Assembly (NCBI RefSeq): GCF_030407495.1
Contig: NZ_JASDDG010000001.1
Span: 1-64,000 of the forward strand
Origin: Arthrobacter sp. APC 3897
GTDB taxonomy: Bacteria; Actinomycetota; Actinomycetes; Actinomycetales; Micrococcaceae
DNA length: 64,000 nucleotides
Reading direction: 5' to 3'
The position numbers and the translations under genes are program-made. Below, piece by piece: positions 36,706-46,318 of this stretch (the first letter of the stretch is position 1; every line of letters begins with the position of its first letter). Under the pieces are notes generated by a model. The model worked only from the letters and a program-made list of their open reading frames with translations. It was not told where the DNA came from and did not search any database.

Positions 36706-37740
36706 ATGCCCCCGTCACGCCGCGCCCCATCCCGCTCTGTCCCGACAATGGAAGACGTTGCCCGGGTTGCCGGTGTCTCCCACCAGACAGTTTCACGGGT
36801 GCTGAACGATCATCCCAACGTCAGGCCGGACACCAAGGAACGGGTAGCGGCTGCCATTGATGAACTGGGGTACCGGCGGAACGCGGCGGCCCGGTCACTT
36901 GTGACCCGCTCCTCCAGGGTCATTGGCGTGATCATCACGGAACTGGAGCAGTACGGACCGGCGAGCACTCTGCTCGGACTGCAGGAGGCGGCCTTCCGCA
37001 ACGGATACTTCGTCAGCGTGGCCGGGCTCCGCGAGATGACCCGCACCGCAATGGTGGAATCTGTGAACCATCTGCTCAACCAGGCCCCGGACGGCATAGT
37101 GGTGGTGGCTCCCGTCCAGGCCGGGGTGGATCTGTTCCGCACCCTGGAACTGAAAATCCCGCTCGAGATTGTAGCCAGCGGTTTGGCGCCCGAGGGCAGC
37201 CAGGAGCACGCCGCACGGATGGCCGTGGCCCACCTGGCTGATCTGGGACACCGCTCCATTGCCCATCTGGCCGGTCCTGCGCAGTGGATGGATGCCCAGC
37301 GGCGGGCCGCGGGATGGCGGGACGAACTGGAGGAACGCGGGTTGGCCGCCGACACCCCCGCCGCCGGTGACTGGGGTGCGGAATCCGGCTACCGGATCGG
37401 CCTCGATTTTGATGCGACAGCGCATACCGCGGTCTTCGTGGCCAATGACCAGATGGCTCTGGGCTTCATGCGCGCCCTGCATGAACGCGGAATCAGCGTG
37501 CCCGGGGACATCAGCGTGGTGGGGTTCGACGACCAGCCCGAGGCGGCGTACTTCCTGCCGCCGCTCACCACCATCCGCCAGGATTACCGCCGGATGGGCA
37601 GCTACTGCATCGACCTGCTCCTGGAGGAGATCAATGCGGGCGGCACCCCGGAAAAGCGGACCTCCGAGGGGCACGGCATACCGCTTCCTGAGCTTGTCAT
37701 CCGGGCCAGTACCGCTCCCCCGCGGCCCCGGCAGAAATAG
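36706..37740 (+). CDS. LacI family regulator of arabinose genes
   Basis: This 344-residue LacI repressor has the helix-turn-helix TMEDVARVAGVSHQTVSRV and the hinge-like GYRRNAAARSL, followed by a sugar-binding domain. It is placed directly before araBDA, and a perfect 14-bp palindrome of LacI-operator type lies on the araB promoter. It is therefore the presumed arabinose-responsive repressor, functionally like AraR but of LacI descent. The ligand assignment is inference. The ribosome site before ATG 36706 is GGAAG. Confidence 0.9.
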   Translation: MPPSRRAPSRSVPTMEDVARVAGVSHQTVSRVLNDHPNVRPDTKERVAAAIDELGYRRNAAARSLVTRSSRVIGVIITELEQYGPASTLLGLQEAAFRNGYFVSVAGLREMTRTAMVESVNHLLNQAPDGIVVVAPVQAGVDLFRTLELKIPLEIVASGLAPEGSQEHAARMAVAHLADLGHRSIAHLAGPAQWMDAQRRAAGWRDELEERGLAADTPAAGDWGAESGYRIGLDFDATAHTAVFVANDQMALGFMRALHERGISVPGDISVVGFDDQPEAAYFLPPLTTIRQDYRRMGSYCIDLLLEEINAGGTPEKRTSEGHGIPLPELVIRASTAPPRPRQK

Positions 37741-37757
37741 GAGCCCCCACCCCGGCC

Positions 37758-37786
37758 TTGACATCGTGACGCAGCCCACGTCTAAT
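37758..37786 (+). promoter_or_regulatory. araB promoter
   Basis: A perfect -35 TTGACA (37758-37763) is followed by exactly 17 bp and then -10 TCTAAT (37781-37786). It lies 64 bp before the araB ATG and is the best-formed sigma-70-type promoter I found in the window. Confidence 0.8.
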
Positions 37787-37800
37787 TGTTAGCGCTAACA
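37787..37800. promoter_or_regulatory. Palindromic LacI-type operator on araB promoter
   Basis: TGTTAGCGCTAACA is a perfect 14-bp palindrome with a central CG, as in many LacI-family operators. It begins right after the -10 box and so covers the transcription start, an arrangement expected for repression. Confidence 0.8.
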
Positions 37801-37849
37801 CGACCGGATCAATGACGATTTCTGCGGACCACCCGCACCAGGAGGCACC

Positions 37850-39565
37850 ATGACCAACCCCCGACCGGACGAGAAATACGTGATGGGGGTCGATTACGGC
37901 ACCTTGTCCGGACGTGCCGTGGTGGTGCGGGTCTCGGACGGAACTGAAATCGGCTCCGCAGTCCATGAGTATCCGCACGCGGTCCTTACCGAAACCCTTC
38001 CCGGCTCGGACATCCGCCTTCCGCCGGACTGGGCACTTCAGGTTCCGCAGGACTATGTGGAGGTACTGCAGAGCGCTGTTCCGGCAGCCCTGCGCAGTGC
38101 CGGCGTGGACGCCGGGGATGTCATTGGCATCGCCACCGATTTCACTGCCTGCACCATGGTTCCCGTCCTCGAAGACGGAACACCCCTGAATGAGCTCCCC
38201 GAATTTGCCTCCCGGCCCCACGCCTTCGTGAAGCTCTGGCGCCATCATGCCGCCCAGAGCCAGGCTGTCCGCATCAACACCCTCGCCGCCGGGCGGGGCG
38301 AGCCGTGGCTGGGACGCTACGGTGGCCTGATCTCCTCTGAGTGGGAGTTCGCCAAGGGCCTGCAGGTTCTTGAAGAGGACCCCGGGGTGTACGCCGCCAT
38401 GGATCACTGGGTTGAGGCTGCGGACTGGATTGTCTGGCAGCTCACCGATACCTACGTCCGCAACGCGTGCACTGCCGGCTACAAGGGCATCTACCAGGAC
38501 GGCCGGTATCCCTCGGAGGAGTACCTGGCCGCCCTCAACCCGGACTTTGCCGGATTTGTCCGGGACAAGCTGGAACACCCCATCGGCCAGCTCGGCTCCG
38601 CCGCCGGAACACTGTCCGCCCGTGCCGCAGGCTGGACGGGACTCCCCGAGGGCATTGCCGTCGCCGTCGGAAATGTGGATGCCCACGTCACCGCTCCCGC
38701 AGCCAACGCCGTGCAGCCGGGCCAGATGGTCGCCATCATGGGCACCTCCACCTGCCACGTAATGAATGCCGGGGAGCTCGCCGAAGTCCCCGGTATGTGC
38801 GGAGCAGTGCAGGGCGGCATCGTGGACGGTCTCTGGGGCTACGAAGCAGGCCAGAGCGGAGTGGGGGACATCTTCGGCTGGTTCGTAAACAATTGCGTTC
38901 CGCCGCGGTACGTGGAAGCCGCAGCTGAAGCCGGCCTCGGTGTCCACGAGTACCTGACCGAACTGGCTTCCGCCCAGGCCATCGGCCAGCACGGACTGGT
39001 GGCACTGGACTGGCACAGCGGCAACCGCTCGGTCCTCGTGGACCACGAACTGTCCGGCGTCTTTGTCGGCCAGACTCTGGCCACCCGTCCCGAGGACATG
39101 TACCGGGCCCTGCTGGAGGCCACGGCCTTCGGCACCCGCACCATCATCGAGGCATTCAACGCCAGCGGTGTTCCGGTCACAGAGTTCGTGGTGGCCGGCG
39201 GCCTGCTGAAAAACCCCCTGCTGATGCAGATCTACTCCGATGTCATCAACCTGCCGCTGTCCGTCATCGACTCGCAGCAGGGACCGGCCCTCGGGTCCGC
39301 CATCCACGCCGCCGTTGCCGCTGGAGCGTACCCCGACGTCCGCACGGCCGCTGCCGCCATGGGCCGGGTCAAGCGCGGGGTCTACCAGCCCATCCCCGAA
39401 AACGTTCAGGCCTATGACGCCCTCTTCACGGAATACAAGACGCTGCATGACTACTTTGGCCGCGGCGCCAATGACGTGATGCACCGGCTCAAGGCCATCC
39501 AGCGCACGGCAACTGCCGGCCATGCCCCGACCGCTGCTTCAGAAGAAATGGAACCTGCACTGTGA
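37850..39565 (+). CDS. araB: Ribulokinase AraB
   Basis: This 571-residue FGGY-family kinase phosphorylates L-ribulose to L-ribulose 5-phosphate in L-arabinose catabolism. Family features are GVDYGTLSGRAVV at the N-terminus, ATDFTACTMVP, the MGTSTCHVM nucleotide block and GGLLKNPLLMQIYSD near the C-terminus. ATG 37850 follows CAGGAGG. Its stop overlaps the araD GTG (39562-39565). It is first in the operon behind the promoter at 37758 and the palindromic operator. Confidence 0.96.
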   Translation: MTNPRPDEKYVMGVDYGTLSGRAVVVRVSDGTEIGSAVHEYPHAVLTETLPGSDIRLPPDWALQVPQDYVEVLQSAVPAALRSAGVDAGDVIGIATDFTACTMVPVLEDGTPLNELPEFASRPHAFVKLWRHHAAQSQAVRINTLAAGRGEPWLGRYGGLISSEWEFAKGLQVLEEDPGVYAAMDHWVEAADWIVWQLTDTYVRNACTAGYKGIYQDGRYPSEEYLAALNPDFAGFVRDKLEHPIGQLGSAAGTLSARAAGWTGLPEGIAVAVGNVDAHVTAPAANAVQPGQMVAIMGTSTCHVMNAGELAEVPGMCGAVQGGIVDGLWGYEAGQSGVGDIFGWFVNNCVPPRYVEAAAEAGLGVHEYLTELASAQAIGQHGLVALDWHSGNRSVLVDHELSGVFVGQTLATRPEDMYRALLEATAFGTRTIIEAFNASGVPVTEFVVAGGLLKNPLLMQIYSDVINLPLSVIDSQQGPALGSAIHAAVAAGAYPDVRTAAAAMGRVKRGVYQPIPENVQAYDALFTEYKTLHDYFGRGANDVMHRLKAIQRTATAGHAPTAASEEMEPAL

Positions 39566-40239
39566 CGGCCACCTCCGACGTCCTCGGCACTGTCGACCGG
39601 CTCCGCCGTCAGGTCAGTGATCTGCACGCAGAACTGACCCGCAATGAACTGGTGGTGTGGACCGCAGGCAACATTTCCGCCCGCGTCCCGGGCCGGGACC
39701 TGATGGTCATCAAGCCCTCCGGCGTTTCCTACGACGACCTCACCCCCGAGAACATGGTTCTCACCGACCTTTTCGGCACCGCAGTCGACGGCGGGGGCTC
39801 GCCGTCGTCGGACACTGACGCCCATGCCTACGTTTACCGGCACATGCCGGCGGTCCACGGAGTGGTGCACACCCACTCCACCTACGCCACGGCGTGGGCC
39901 GCCCGCGGAGAGCCTATTCCCTGCGTCCTGACGATGATGGCCGACGAATTCGGCGGAGAGATTCCCGTGGGCCCGTTTGCCCTGATCGGTGACGATTCCA
40001 TTGGGCGCGGCATCGTGGACATCCTGGACGGCCACCGCTCCACCGCCATCCTTATGCAGAACCACGGGGTCTTCACCATCGGCAAGGACGCCCGGTCCGC
40101 CGTGAAATCCGCCGTCCTGTGCGAAGAAGTAGCCCGTACGGTTCACATCAGCCGCCAGGTCGGTGAACTGCTGCCGATCCCGCAGGCGGACATCGATCAT
40201 CTGTACCAGCGCTACCAGAACGTTTACGGCCAGAAATAG
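39562..40239 (+). CDS. araD: L-ribulose-5-phosphate 4-epimerase AraD
   Basis: This 225-residue zinc-dependent class II aldolase-fold enzyme converts L-ribulose 5-phosphate to D-xylulose 5-phosphate, which enters the pentose phosphate pathway. Expected ligands are visible: D84 (PSSDTDAH), H103 and H105 (VHTHST) and H168 (MQNHGV). TAGNISARV and [11 protein letters not shown] form the phosphate-binding parts. The GTG start overlaps the araB stop. The gene order B-D-A is typical of Actinobacteria. Confidence 0.95.
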   Translation: MTATSDVLGTVDRLRRQVSDLHAELTRNELVVWTAGNISARVPGRDLMVIKPSGVSYDDLTPENMVLTDLFGTAVDGGGSPSSDTDAHAYVYRHMPAVHGVVHTHSTYATAWAARGEPIPCVLTMMADEFGGEIPVGPFALIGDDSIGRGIVDILDGHRSTAILMQNHGVFTIGKDARSAVKSAVLCEEVARTVHISRQVGELLPIPQADIDHLYQRYQNVYGQK

Positions 40240-40277
40240 CGCCGGCGCCCTTTTCCCTGCTCACGAAAGACACCACC

Positions 40278-41789
40278 ATGACTCTAGACACTGCCCCCGC
40301 CCGCGAAATCTGGTTCCTCACCGGAAGCCAGGGACTCTACGGAGAAGACACCCTGGCCCAGGTCCGCGAACAGGCCGGCGACATTGCCCGTCAGCTGGAC
40401 GACGCCGACGCCGTCCCCTACCGCATTGTCTTCAAGCCCGTCCTCAAGGACTCGGACGCCATCCTGGAGACCATCCTGGAGGCGAATTCCTCCGAGGCCT
40501 GCATTGGGCTCATCGCCTGGATGCACACCTTCTCCCCCTCGAAAATGTGGATCCGCGGCCTCACGAAGCTGCAGCGTCCGCTGCTGCACCTGCACACCCA
40601 GCACAACGTCGAGCTGCCGTGGGCGGACATTGACATGGACTTCATGAACCTGAACCAGGCCGCCCACGGCGACCGCGAGTTCGCCTACATGGCCTCCCGC
40701 CTGGGCATCAGCCGCAAGACAGTAGTAGGCCACGTCTCCAGCCCCCGCGTTCAGGCCAAGATCGATTCCTGGGCGCGTGCCGCAGCCGGCTGGCATGAAA
40801 TCCGGAACCTCAAACTGGCCCGCTTCGGCGACAATATGCGCAACGTCGCCGTCACCGAAGGTGACAAGACCGAGGCCGAGGTGAAGTTTGGGGTCTCCGT
40901 CAACACCTGGTCCGTCAACGAGCTCGCCGAGGCCATGGACGCAGTGACCGAAGAGGCCATCGACGCCCTGGTTGCCGAATACGAAGAAAAGTACGACGTT
41001 GTTCCCGAGCTCCGGCGCGACGGCGGCCGCCACAAGTCCCTGCGCTACGGCGCGCGCCAGGAGCTGGGGCTGCGCTCTTTCCTGGAGAGTGGCAGCTTTG
41101 GTGCCTTCACCACCAACTTCGAGGACCTGGGCGCCCTGCAGCAGCTCCCCGGCCTGGCCGTTCAGCGGCTGATGGCCGACGGTTACGGATTCGGAGCCGA
41201 GGGCGACTGGAAGACCGCCGTCCTGGTCCGCATTGCCAAGGTAATGGGTGAGGGCCTGCCCGGCGGAGCGTCCCTGATGGAGGACTACACCTACAACCTG
41301 GTTCCCGGCAGTGAAGTGATCCTCGGCGCCCACATGCTGGAAATCTGCCCGTCCCTGACCAGCGCCAAGCCTGCCCTGGAAATCCACCCCCTGGGCATCG
41401 GCGGCAAGGATGACCCGGTTCGCCTGGTGTTCACCGCGGACCCGGGCCCCGCCGTCGTCGTCTCCCTGGCAGACATGCGCGAGCGGTTCCGCCTCACCGC
41501 CAACCTGGTGGAGAACGTGCTTCCCGAGCAGGATCTGCCCAACCTGCCCGTGGCCCGCGCGGTCTGGAAGCCGGCACCGGATCTCGAGACCTCTGCTGAG
41601 TGCTGGCTCTCCGCCGGCGGCGCGCACCACACCGTCATGTCCACGGCTTTGGGACGGGAAGTGTGGGAGGATTTCGCGCAGATCGCAGATGTGGAGCTGG
41701 CCATGATCGATGACTCCACCACCACGTCCGCGTTCGTCAACGAATTGAAGCTGAACCAGGCGTACTATCGCCTGGCGCAGGGATTCTAG
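40278..41789 (+). CDS. araA: L-arabinose isomerase AraA
   Basis: This 503-residue cytoplasmic isomerase converts L-arabinose to L-ribulose with a divalent metal, usually Mn. Family blocks include [12 protein letters not shown] at the N-terminus, [22 protein letters not shown] and SLMEDYTYN with a metal-binding Glu, plus a C-terminal GGAHHTV. The length is normal. ATG 40278 follows GAAAGA. It is 38 bases after araD and belongs to the same operon. Confidence 0.96.
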   Translation: MTLDTAPAREIWFLTGSQGLYGEDTLAQVREQAGDIARQLDDADAVPYRIVFKPVLKDSDAILETILEANSSEACIGLIAWMHTFSPSKMWIRGLTKLQRPLLHLHTQHNVELPWADIDMDFMNLNQAAHGDREFAYMASRLGISRKTVVGHVSSPRVQAKIDSWARAAAGWHEIRNLKLARFGDNMRNVAVTEGDKTEAEVKFGVSVNTWSVNELAEAMDAVTEEAIDALVAEYEEKYDVVPELRRDGGRHKSLRYGARQELGLRSFLESGSFGAFTTNFEDLGALQQLPGLAVQRLMADGYGFGAEGDWKTAVLVRIAKVMGEGLPGGASLMEDYTYNLVPGSEVILGAHMLEICPSLTSAKPALEIHPLGIGGKDDPVRLVFTADPGPAVVVSLADMRERFRLTANLVENVLPEQDLPNLPVARAVWKPAPDLETSAECWLSAGGAHHTVMSTALGREVWEDFAQIADVELAMIDDSTTTSAFVNELKLNQAYYRLAQGF

Positions 41790-41858
41790 GTCTGCACCAC
41801 CCTATTTAGCAGCTGCATCAGTCCGGGTTGCCGGCCTGCACAGACGAAGGGCATCACC

Positions 41859-43115
41859 ATGCTTGAGGAATACAACTGGGCCGGCAACCTGCGCTACTCC
41901 GCTGCCGAGATTGCACAGCCCGCCACCGTGGAGGAACTGCAGGCCCTCGTGGCTTCCGCGCCGTCCGTGCGGGCCGTCGGCACCCGGCACTCGTTCAACG
42001 ACATAGCGGACTCGGGCTCTCTGATGATCAACTTGGAGAAGCTAAACGGCGCTCCGGTGCTGGATGAGGCTGCCATGACCGTAACTGTGCCGGCCGCTAT
42101 CCGGTACGGGGATCTGGCCGGTTTTTTGGTCGAACGCGGGTATGCCCTGCACAATCTTGCCTCGCTGCCGCACATCTCCGTTGCCGGGGCAATAGCGACG
42201 GCGACGCACGGATCCGGAAACGGGAACGGTAACCTGGCCACCGCCGTGGTTGCACTGGAGCTGGTGACCGCCGGCGGCGAGCTCCTGCAAGTGGATAAGT
42301 CTGCCCCCGATTTCAACGGCATGGTGGTCTCGCTTGGCGCGCTGGGCGTCGTTACCCGGGTAACGCTCAGGATTGAACCGGCCTACGAGGTGCGCCAGGA
42401 CGTTTTTACCGATGTGCCCTGGAGCTCGGTGGAAGAACACTTCGAGGAGATCACGTCGGCGGCTTACAGTGTGAGCATCTTCAGTTCGCTGGCCGGCCCG
42501 AACGCTTCCCAGGTGTGGCTCAAGAGCCGCACGGATGCCGAACTGCCGTACGCCGGGAAACCGGACTTCTTCGGCGGAACCGCCGCTGCCGAACCGATGC
42601 ACCCGCTGCCGGGTATCAGCGCCGTGAACTGCTCGCAGCAGATGGGCGTGGCCGGCCCCTGGTCGGACCGCCTGTCACATTTCCGGCTCGCCTTTACTCC
42701 CAGCAACGGGGACGAGCTGCAGAGCGAGTACCTGATGGACCGGCGGTTTGCCGTGCAAGGGATCGAAATCCTGCGCGCAATGGCTGGGGAGATCGCTCCC
42801 CTGATTCAGGTGTGTGAAATCCGGACGATGGCCGGTGACGATCTGTGGCTCAGCACGAACTACGGACCGGATTCGGTGGCGTTCCACTTCACGTGGAAGC
42901 CGCTGCAGGCGGACGTCGAGGCTCTGCTGGCGCGAATGGAGGCCGCACTTGCTCCGCTGCAGCCGCGGCCGCACTGGGGGAAGCTGTTCACCCTCCGTCG
43001 GCCGCAGCTGGAGGAACTCTATCCGCGCTTCGAGGACTTTTCCGCCCTTGCCCGGCGCATGGATCCGCAGGGCAAGTTCGCCAATGCGTTCCTGACGCGG
43101 ACTGTTCTCAGCTGA
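41859..43115 (+). CDS. Alditol oxidase-like FAD enzyme
   Basis: This 418-residue flavoprotein of the alditol oxidase / D-arabinono-lactone oxidase family oxidises the C1 hydroxyl of xylitol, sorbitol or arabitol-like polyols with O2 to give an aldose and H2O2. H44 in VGTRHSFND is the expected site of covalent FAD attachment. The FAD-binding loop ATATHGSGNGNGNL and the C-terminal YPRFEDF and DPQGKFANAF blocks are typical. ATG 41859 is 69 bases after araA, so co-transcription is plausible. It could feed arabitol into the arabinose route. Confidence 0.88.
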   Translation: MLEEYNWAGNLRYSAAEIAQPATVEELQALVASAPSVRAVGTRHSFNDIADSGSLMINLEKLNGAPVLDEAAMTVTVPAAIRYGDLAGFLVERGYALHNLASLPHISVAGAIATATHGSGNGNGNLATAVVALELVTAGGELLQVDKSAPDFNGMVVSLGALGVVTRVTLRIEPAYEVRQDVFTDVPWSSVEEHFEEITSAAYSVSIFSSLAGPNASQVWLKSRTDAELPYAGKPDFFGGTAAAEPMHPLPGISAVNCSQQMGVAGPWSDRLSHFRLAFTPSNGDELQSEYLMDRRFAVQGIEILRAMAGEIAPLIQVCEIRTMAGDDLWLSTNYGPDSVAFHFTWKPLQADVEALLARMEAALAPLQPRPHWGKLFTLRRPQLEELYPRFEDFSALARRMDPQGKFANAFLTRTVLS

Positions 43116-43117
43116 AG

Positions 43118-43384
43118 CTAGCGGCGGACCTGGCCTTTGCCGCGGCCGGACATGCTCTCAGCAACGCCGATCAGCAGGACTGCCGCAATCACGGCAACAA
43201 TGAAGCCGAAGATATTCAGCTCAAAAATGTCTCCGGTGCCCACGAGGTTGGCGATCACGCCGCCGATCACGGATCCGGCGAGACCGAGCAGCAGCGTGGC
43301 CAGCAGGCTCAGGTTCTGCTTTCCCGGCTTGATCAGGCGAGCGAGGGCGCCGATAACGAGTCCTGCAACAATGAAACCGATCAT
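43118..43384 (-). CDS. GlsB/YeaQ/YmgE family small membrane protein
   Basis: This 88-residue protein has three hydrophobic segments and the family features GLVIGALARLIKPG and LLGLAGSVIGG. The group is often called transglycosylase-associated and is linked to stress and acid response, but its biochemical role is unknown. GGAAG precedes ATG 43384. It is a single gene, convergent with the alditol oxidase with two bases between stops. Confidence 0.88.
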   Translation of the reverse strand: MIGFIVAGLVIGALARLIKPGKQNLSLLATLLLGLAGSVIGGVIANLVGTGDIFELNIFGFIVAVIAAVLLIGVAESMSGRGKGQVRR

Positions 43385-43435
43385 GGTGTCTTCCTTTACT
43401 GAGGGGTCCGGACCCCGCGGAGCCTCCGTAGGGTA

Positions 43436-43636
43436 CTAAGTGCCCTGACCATCGTATGTGCTGCCGGACCCGGGCCACGAATGGGGGTTGTTGGTAGCCA
43501 GTGCCCCCACCGCCACCGCGCCCACGGCAGCAACTTCCAGCGAGAGGGCACCGATGGTCAGAGTCCCGGCACTGACGGCGGGCAGCACGAGTCCCCGACT
43601 CACGGACGGGCTGGGCAAATCGCCATGGTGCCGCAT
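43436..43636 (-). CDS. Small hypothetical protein
   Basis: This possible 66-residue protein has a hydrophobic, Ala/Val/Gly-rich middle (around residues 16-46) and a short polar Asn/Ser/Gly tail. ATG 43636 has GGAGG about 10 bases upstream, and an in-frame ATG at 43645 sits too close to it. I recognise no family. The ribosome site and the separate position between a terminator and the GlsB-type gene are the only support, so it may not be real. Confidence 0.4.
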   Translation of the reverse strand: MRHHGDLPSPSVSRGLVLPAVSAGTLTIGALSLEVAAVGAVAVGALATNNPHSWPGSGSTYDGQGT

Positions 43637-43713
43637 GAGTTTCATGCCTCCAGAGTGCGGGGAGTTCCACCCCGGCACAAGGGCAGACGTTTCCGCTCGT
43701 GTGGGCACAGCAA

Positions 43714-43745
43714 AATGCTCCGCAGCCCTGAGGCTGCGGAGCATT
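43714..43745 (-). terminator. Intrinsic terminator of the PBP gene
   Basis: A perfect 14-bp stem (43714-43727 with 43732-43745) has a 4-base loop. On the minus strand it is followed by T residues, 36 bases after the PBP stop codon. Confidence 0.85.
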
Positions 43746-43781
43746 CGTTGATGACTGGTGCTGCGGTGAGAAGTGGTGCTG

Positions 43782-46118
43782 CTAAGGCCCGGTAGTCGGT
43801 GAAACCGCCGGTGCCGGCTCGACAGGCGGCTCCGCAGGCGCCGGACTCAGCGTGGGGGCCGGGGCTGCCGGCTCCGACGGTTCCGGGGTCTCCGGGACGG
43901 CGGGAGCTGCCGGTTCACTGGTTGGAGCCGGGGCCGGCTCAGGCTCCGACGGAGTCTCCGGGGAAGGCGCAGGATCCTCCCGCGGCTGTTCCTGCGGTGC
44001 CTGCCACTGTTCCGGCAGCGGAGACCGAACCGGGACCCGGTTCGGATCGGTCAGCTCACCGGTGGAATAAAGCCCAGCCACGGCCCGCATGTAGTCAGTC
44101 CACTGGGCGCCTGCAATAGTGGAGCCGTCCACATAGCTGCGCGCAACGCCGTTGATAGGCAGGTTGTTCAGCGATGCATAGGACGTCCAGTTGCCCACCC
44201 ATGAGGCGGTCGAGATGCCCTGGGTGTAACCCACGGTCCAAGTCTGCTCGGAAACGTCAGTGGTGCCGGTTTTGGCAGCCGCGGGGACACCCAGCGGCTC
44301 CAGGGCGCCGGGGCCGCTGTTCACCAGGTTCTGCAGCGGTTCGGACACTTCCCGGGCGATCTCTTCGGAGATGGCGCGCTCGCACTGTTCCTCGGGGACG
44401 GCGTAGGCGTTGCCCCGGGAATCGCTTACCTGGGTGAGGGCGATGGGTTCGCAGTACTCCCCGCCGCTGGCGAAGGTGGCGTAGGCGGCCGCCATGGTCA
44501 GCGGCGACACTTCCTGCCCGCCCAGGACGAAGGACGGATTATTCACTTCCAGGGCTTCGCCGTCGACGGCGCGGTGCACGCCCATGCGCGTGGCGGCGTC
44601 ACGGATGTCGCACAGGTCCAGCTGAGATGCCTGTGCCACTGTGGCCGTGTTGGCAGACCAGGTCAGTCCGTCACCGACGGTCATGCTGCGTTCATAACCG
44701 TCCTGGGCGTTCTTGAATTTCCATTCATCGAAGTACGCGTCCTCCGGCAGGCAGCTGGCGGTCCAGTCATAACCGGCGGGATACGTGGTGCGTGAGGCAT
44801 CAATGACGTCGTCAATACTGCCGCCGGCCTCAAGCCACGCAACCGTGGTGAACGGCTTCATGGTGGAGCCGGGCTGGAAACCGTACGAGGTCCCGCCCAT
44901 ATCCGAATCTACGTTGAAGTTCAGCTGAGTGTTGCCGGCGCCTTCCTCAGGGGTGTAATTGGTGTTCTGGGCCATGGCCAGGATCTTTCCTGTGCCCGGT
45001 TCCACAGACACCATGGCGGAACCCGCTCCTGAGGCGTCGCCCACGGGAACCTGGGCCTCAATCTGGGTCTGGGCCTGTTCCTGGAGCCGTGAGTCCAGTG
45101 TGGTGGTAATGGTCAGCCCGCCGCGGGCCAGCAGCTTGGCGCGGGCAGTTTCATCCACGCCGAACTCCTCGGAAGACAGGATGACCTGCTCCACGTAGCT
45201 GCAGAAGTAATCGGCCATATTGGCTCCCACGCACCCTGAGTCCGCTGCGGGCTGGGGGTTCAGCTGCAGATCGGAGGCAACGGCGGCGTCGTACTCCTGC
45301 TGGGTGATTTTCTCGTAGCGCAGCATTGCTGCGAGAACGGTGTCACGGCGGTCCCGTGTGCCCTCCGGGTTCGTAAAGGGGTTGAAGTTGTTCGGGGACT
45401 GGACCATTCCGGCGAGCATGGCTGACTGCGCAATGTTGAGGTCCGCGGCGGGGATGCCGAAGAAGTTCTGGGCCGCTGCTTCAATGCCGTAGGTGCGGCC
45501 GCTGAACAGCACGATGTTCAGGTACCCCTCCAGGATTTGGTCCTTGGAGTACTCATTCTCGACAGCCAGGGCGAGCTTTGCTTCACGGAGCTTGTCGGTG
45601 ATGTTCTTGGTTCCGCTGATGGTGAGGTCATCACCGCTCTTGCCTTCCGCAACACCCTGGTCAATGAGGACGTTGTTGACGTACTGCATGGTCAGCGTGG
45701 AGGCACCCTGGGTGCTGTCCTTGGTCAGGTTGGAGGCCAGTGCGCGGGCAACGCCCTTGGCGTCAACTCCGCCGTGCTCGTAGAACCGGTTGTCCTCAAT
45801 GGCGATAATTGCGTCCTGCATGGCCGGTGAGATCTTGTCCAGCGTGACCGGGATCCGGTTCTGCGCGTAGAAGGAGGCAAGCAGCACACCGTCAGCAGAG
45901 TAGATCTTGGAGCCCTCGTCCAGCGGTCCGTTTTGGAACTCGTCGGGCAGGTCTTCCATGGCGTTCAGGACAATGTTTGCGCCGGAGGCGCCGACGGCTG
46001 CAGTGGGAATGAAAATTCCTGCCACTAGCGCTCCGCAGAAGGCGCTGACCAGCAGGAACAACACCAGCCGGCCGGAGGTGCCGAGTCTGCCCAGCATGGA
46101 GGAGTTGTTTTGTCGCAT
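43782..46118 (-). CDS. Class A penicillin-binding protein (PBP1-type)
   Basis: This 778-residue bifunctional peptidoglycan synthase is anchored by one N-terminal membrane helix (about 17-40). The GT51 transglycosylase domain carries E108 in EDNRFYEH. The transpeptidase domain shows S418 and K421 (PGSTMKPF), S488-A-N490 (SAN) and K616-T-G618. The last 85 or so residues are a Pro/Ala/Glu-rich tail, a low-complexity wall-spanning type extension common in Actinobacteria. ATG 46118 is preferred over an in-frame TTG at 46133. A clear terminator follows the gene. Confidence 0.94.
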   Translation of the reverse strand: MRQNNSSMLGRLGTSGRLVLFLLVSAFCGALVAGIFIPTAAVGASGANIVLNAMEDLPDEFQNGPLDEGSKIYSADGVLLASFYAQNRIPVTLDKISPAMQDAIIAIEDNRFYEHGGVDAKGVARALASNLTKDSTQGASTLTMQYVNNVLIDQGVAEGKSGDDLTISGTKNITDKLREAKLALAVENEYSKDQILEGYLNIVLFSGRTYGIEAAAQNFFGIPAADLNIAQSAMLAGMVQSPNNFNPFTNPEGTRDRRDTVLAAMLRYEKITQQEYDAAVASDLQLNPQPAADSGCVGANMADYFCSYVEQVILSSEEFGVDETARAKLLARGGLTITTTLDSRLQEQAQTQIEAQVPVGDASGAGSAMVSVEPGTGKILAMAQNTNYTPEEGAGNTQLNFNVDSDMGGTSYGFQPGSTMKPFTTVAWLEAGGSIDDVIDASRTTYPAGYDWTASCLPEDAYFDEWKFKNAQDGYERSMTVGDGLTWSANTATVAQASQLDLCDIRDAATRMGVHRAVDGEALEVNNPSFVLGGQEVSPLTMAAAYATFASGGEYCEPIALTQVSDSRGNAYAVPEEQCERAISEEIAREVSEPLQNLVNSGPGALEPLGVPAAAKTGTTDVSEQTWTVGYTQGISTASWVGNWTSYASLNNLPINGVARSYVDGSTIAGAQWTDYMRAVAGLYSTGELTDPNRVPVRSPLPEQWQAPQEQPREDPAPSPETPSEPEPAPAPTSEPAAPAVPETPEPSEPAAPAPTLSPAPAEPPVEPAPAVSPTTGP

Positions 46119-46303
46119 CCGCCCAAGATACAACGCGTTTCTGTGGATTCATCTTGACGCAGGCCGTGTTGCGGATGTAGAACCTTGCCCTCTTTCGTTG
46201 CCCCGCATGCGTTTCCCCGCTGACAGACGGTGCTGCAGCGACACGGTCCTGAGAAAAAGATCACATTGAGGTGCCGGGTCCGGCGTGATTGAGGGTCTTT
46301 CAG

Positions 46304-46318
46304 GTATACGCTGTATAC
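46304..46318. promoter_or_regulatory. TetR-type operator touching the start codon
   Basis: GTATAC-GCT-GTATAC is a 15-bp inverted repeat whose last base immediately precedes the ATG at 46319. A TATACG at 46305-46310 could be a -10 box placing transcription start at or near the ATG. Confidence 0.55.

Noticed and set aside
37697-39523. A 608-codon minus-strand open frame opposite araB
   Set aside because: araB on the plus strand is unmistakable, and the antisense product shows only mirror composition bias.
40284-41630. A 448-codon minus-strand open frame opposite araA
   Set aside because: It is a shadow of araA with no family features of its own.
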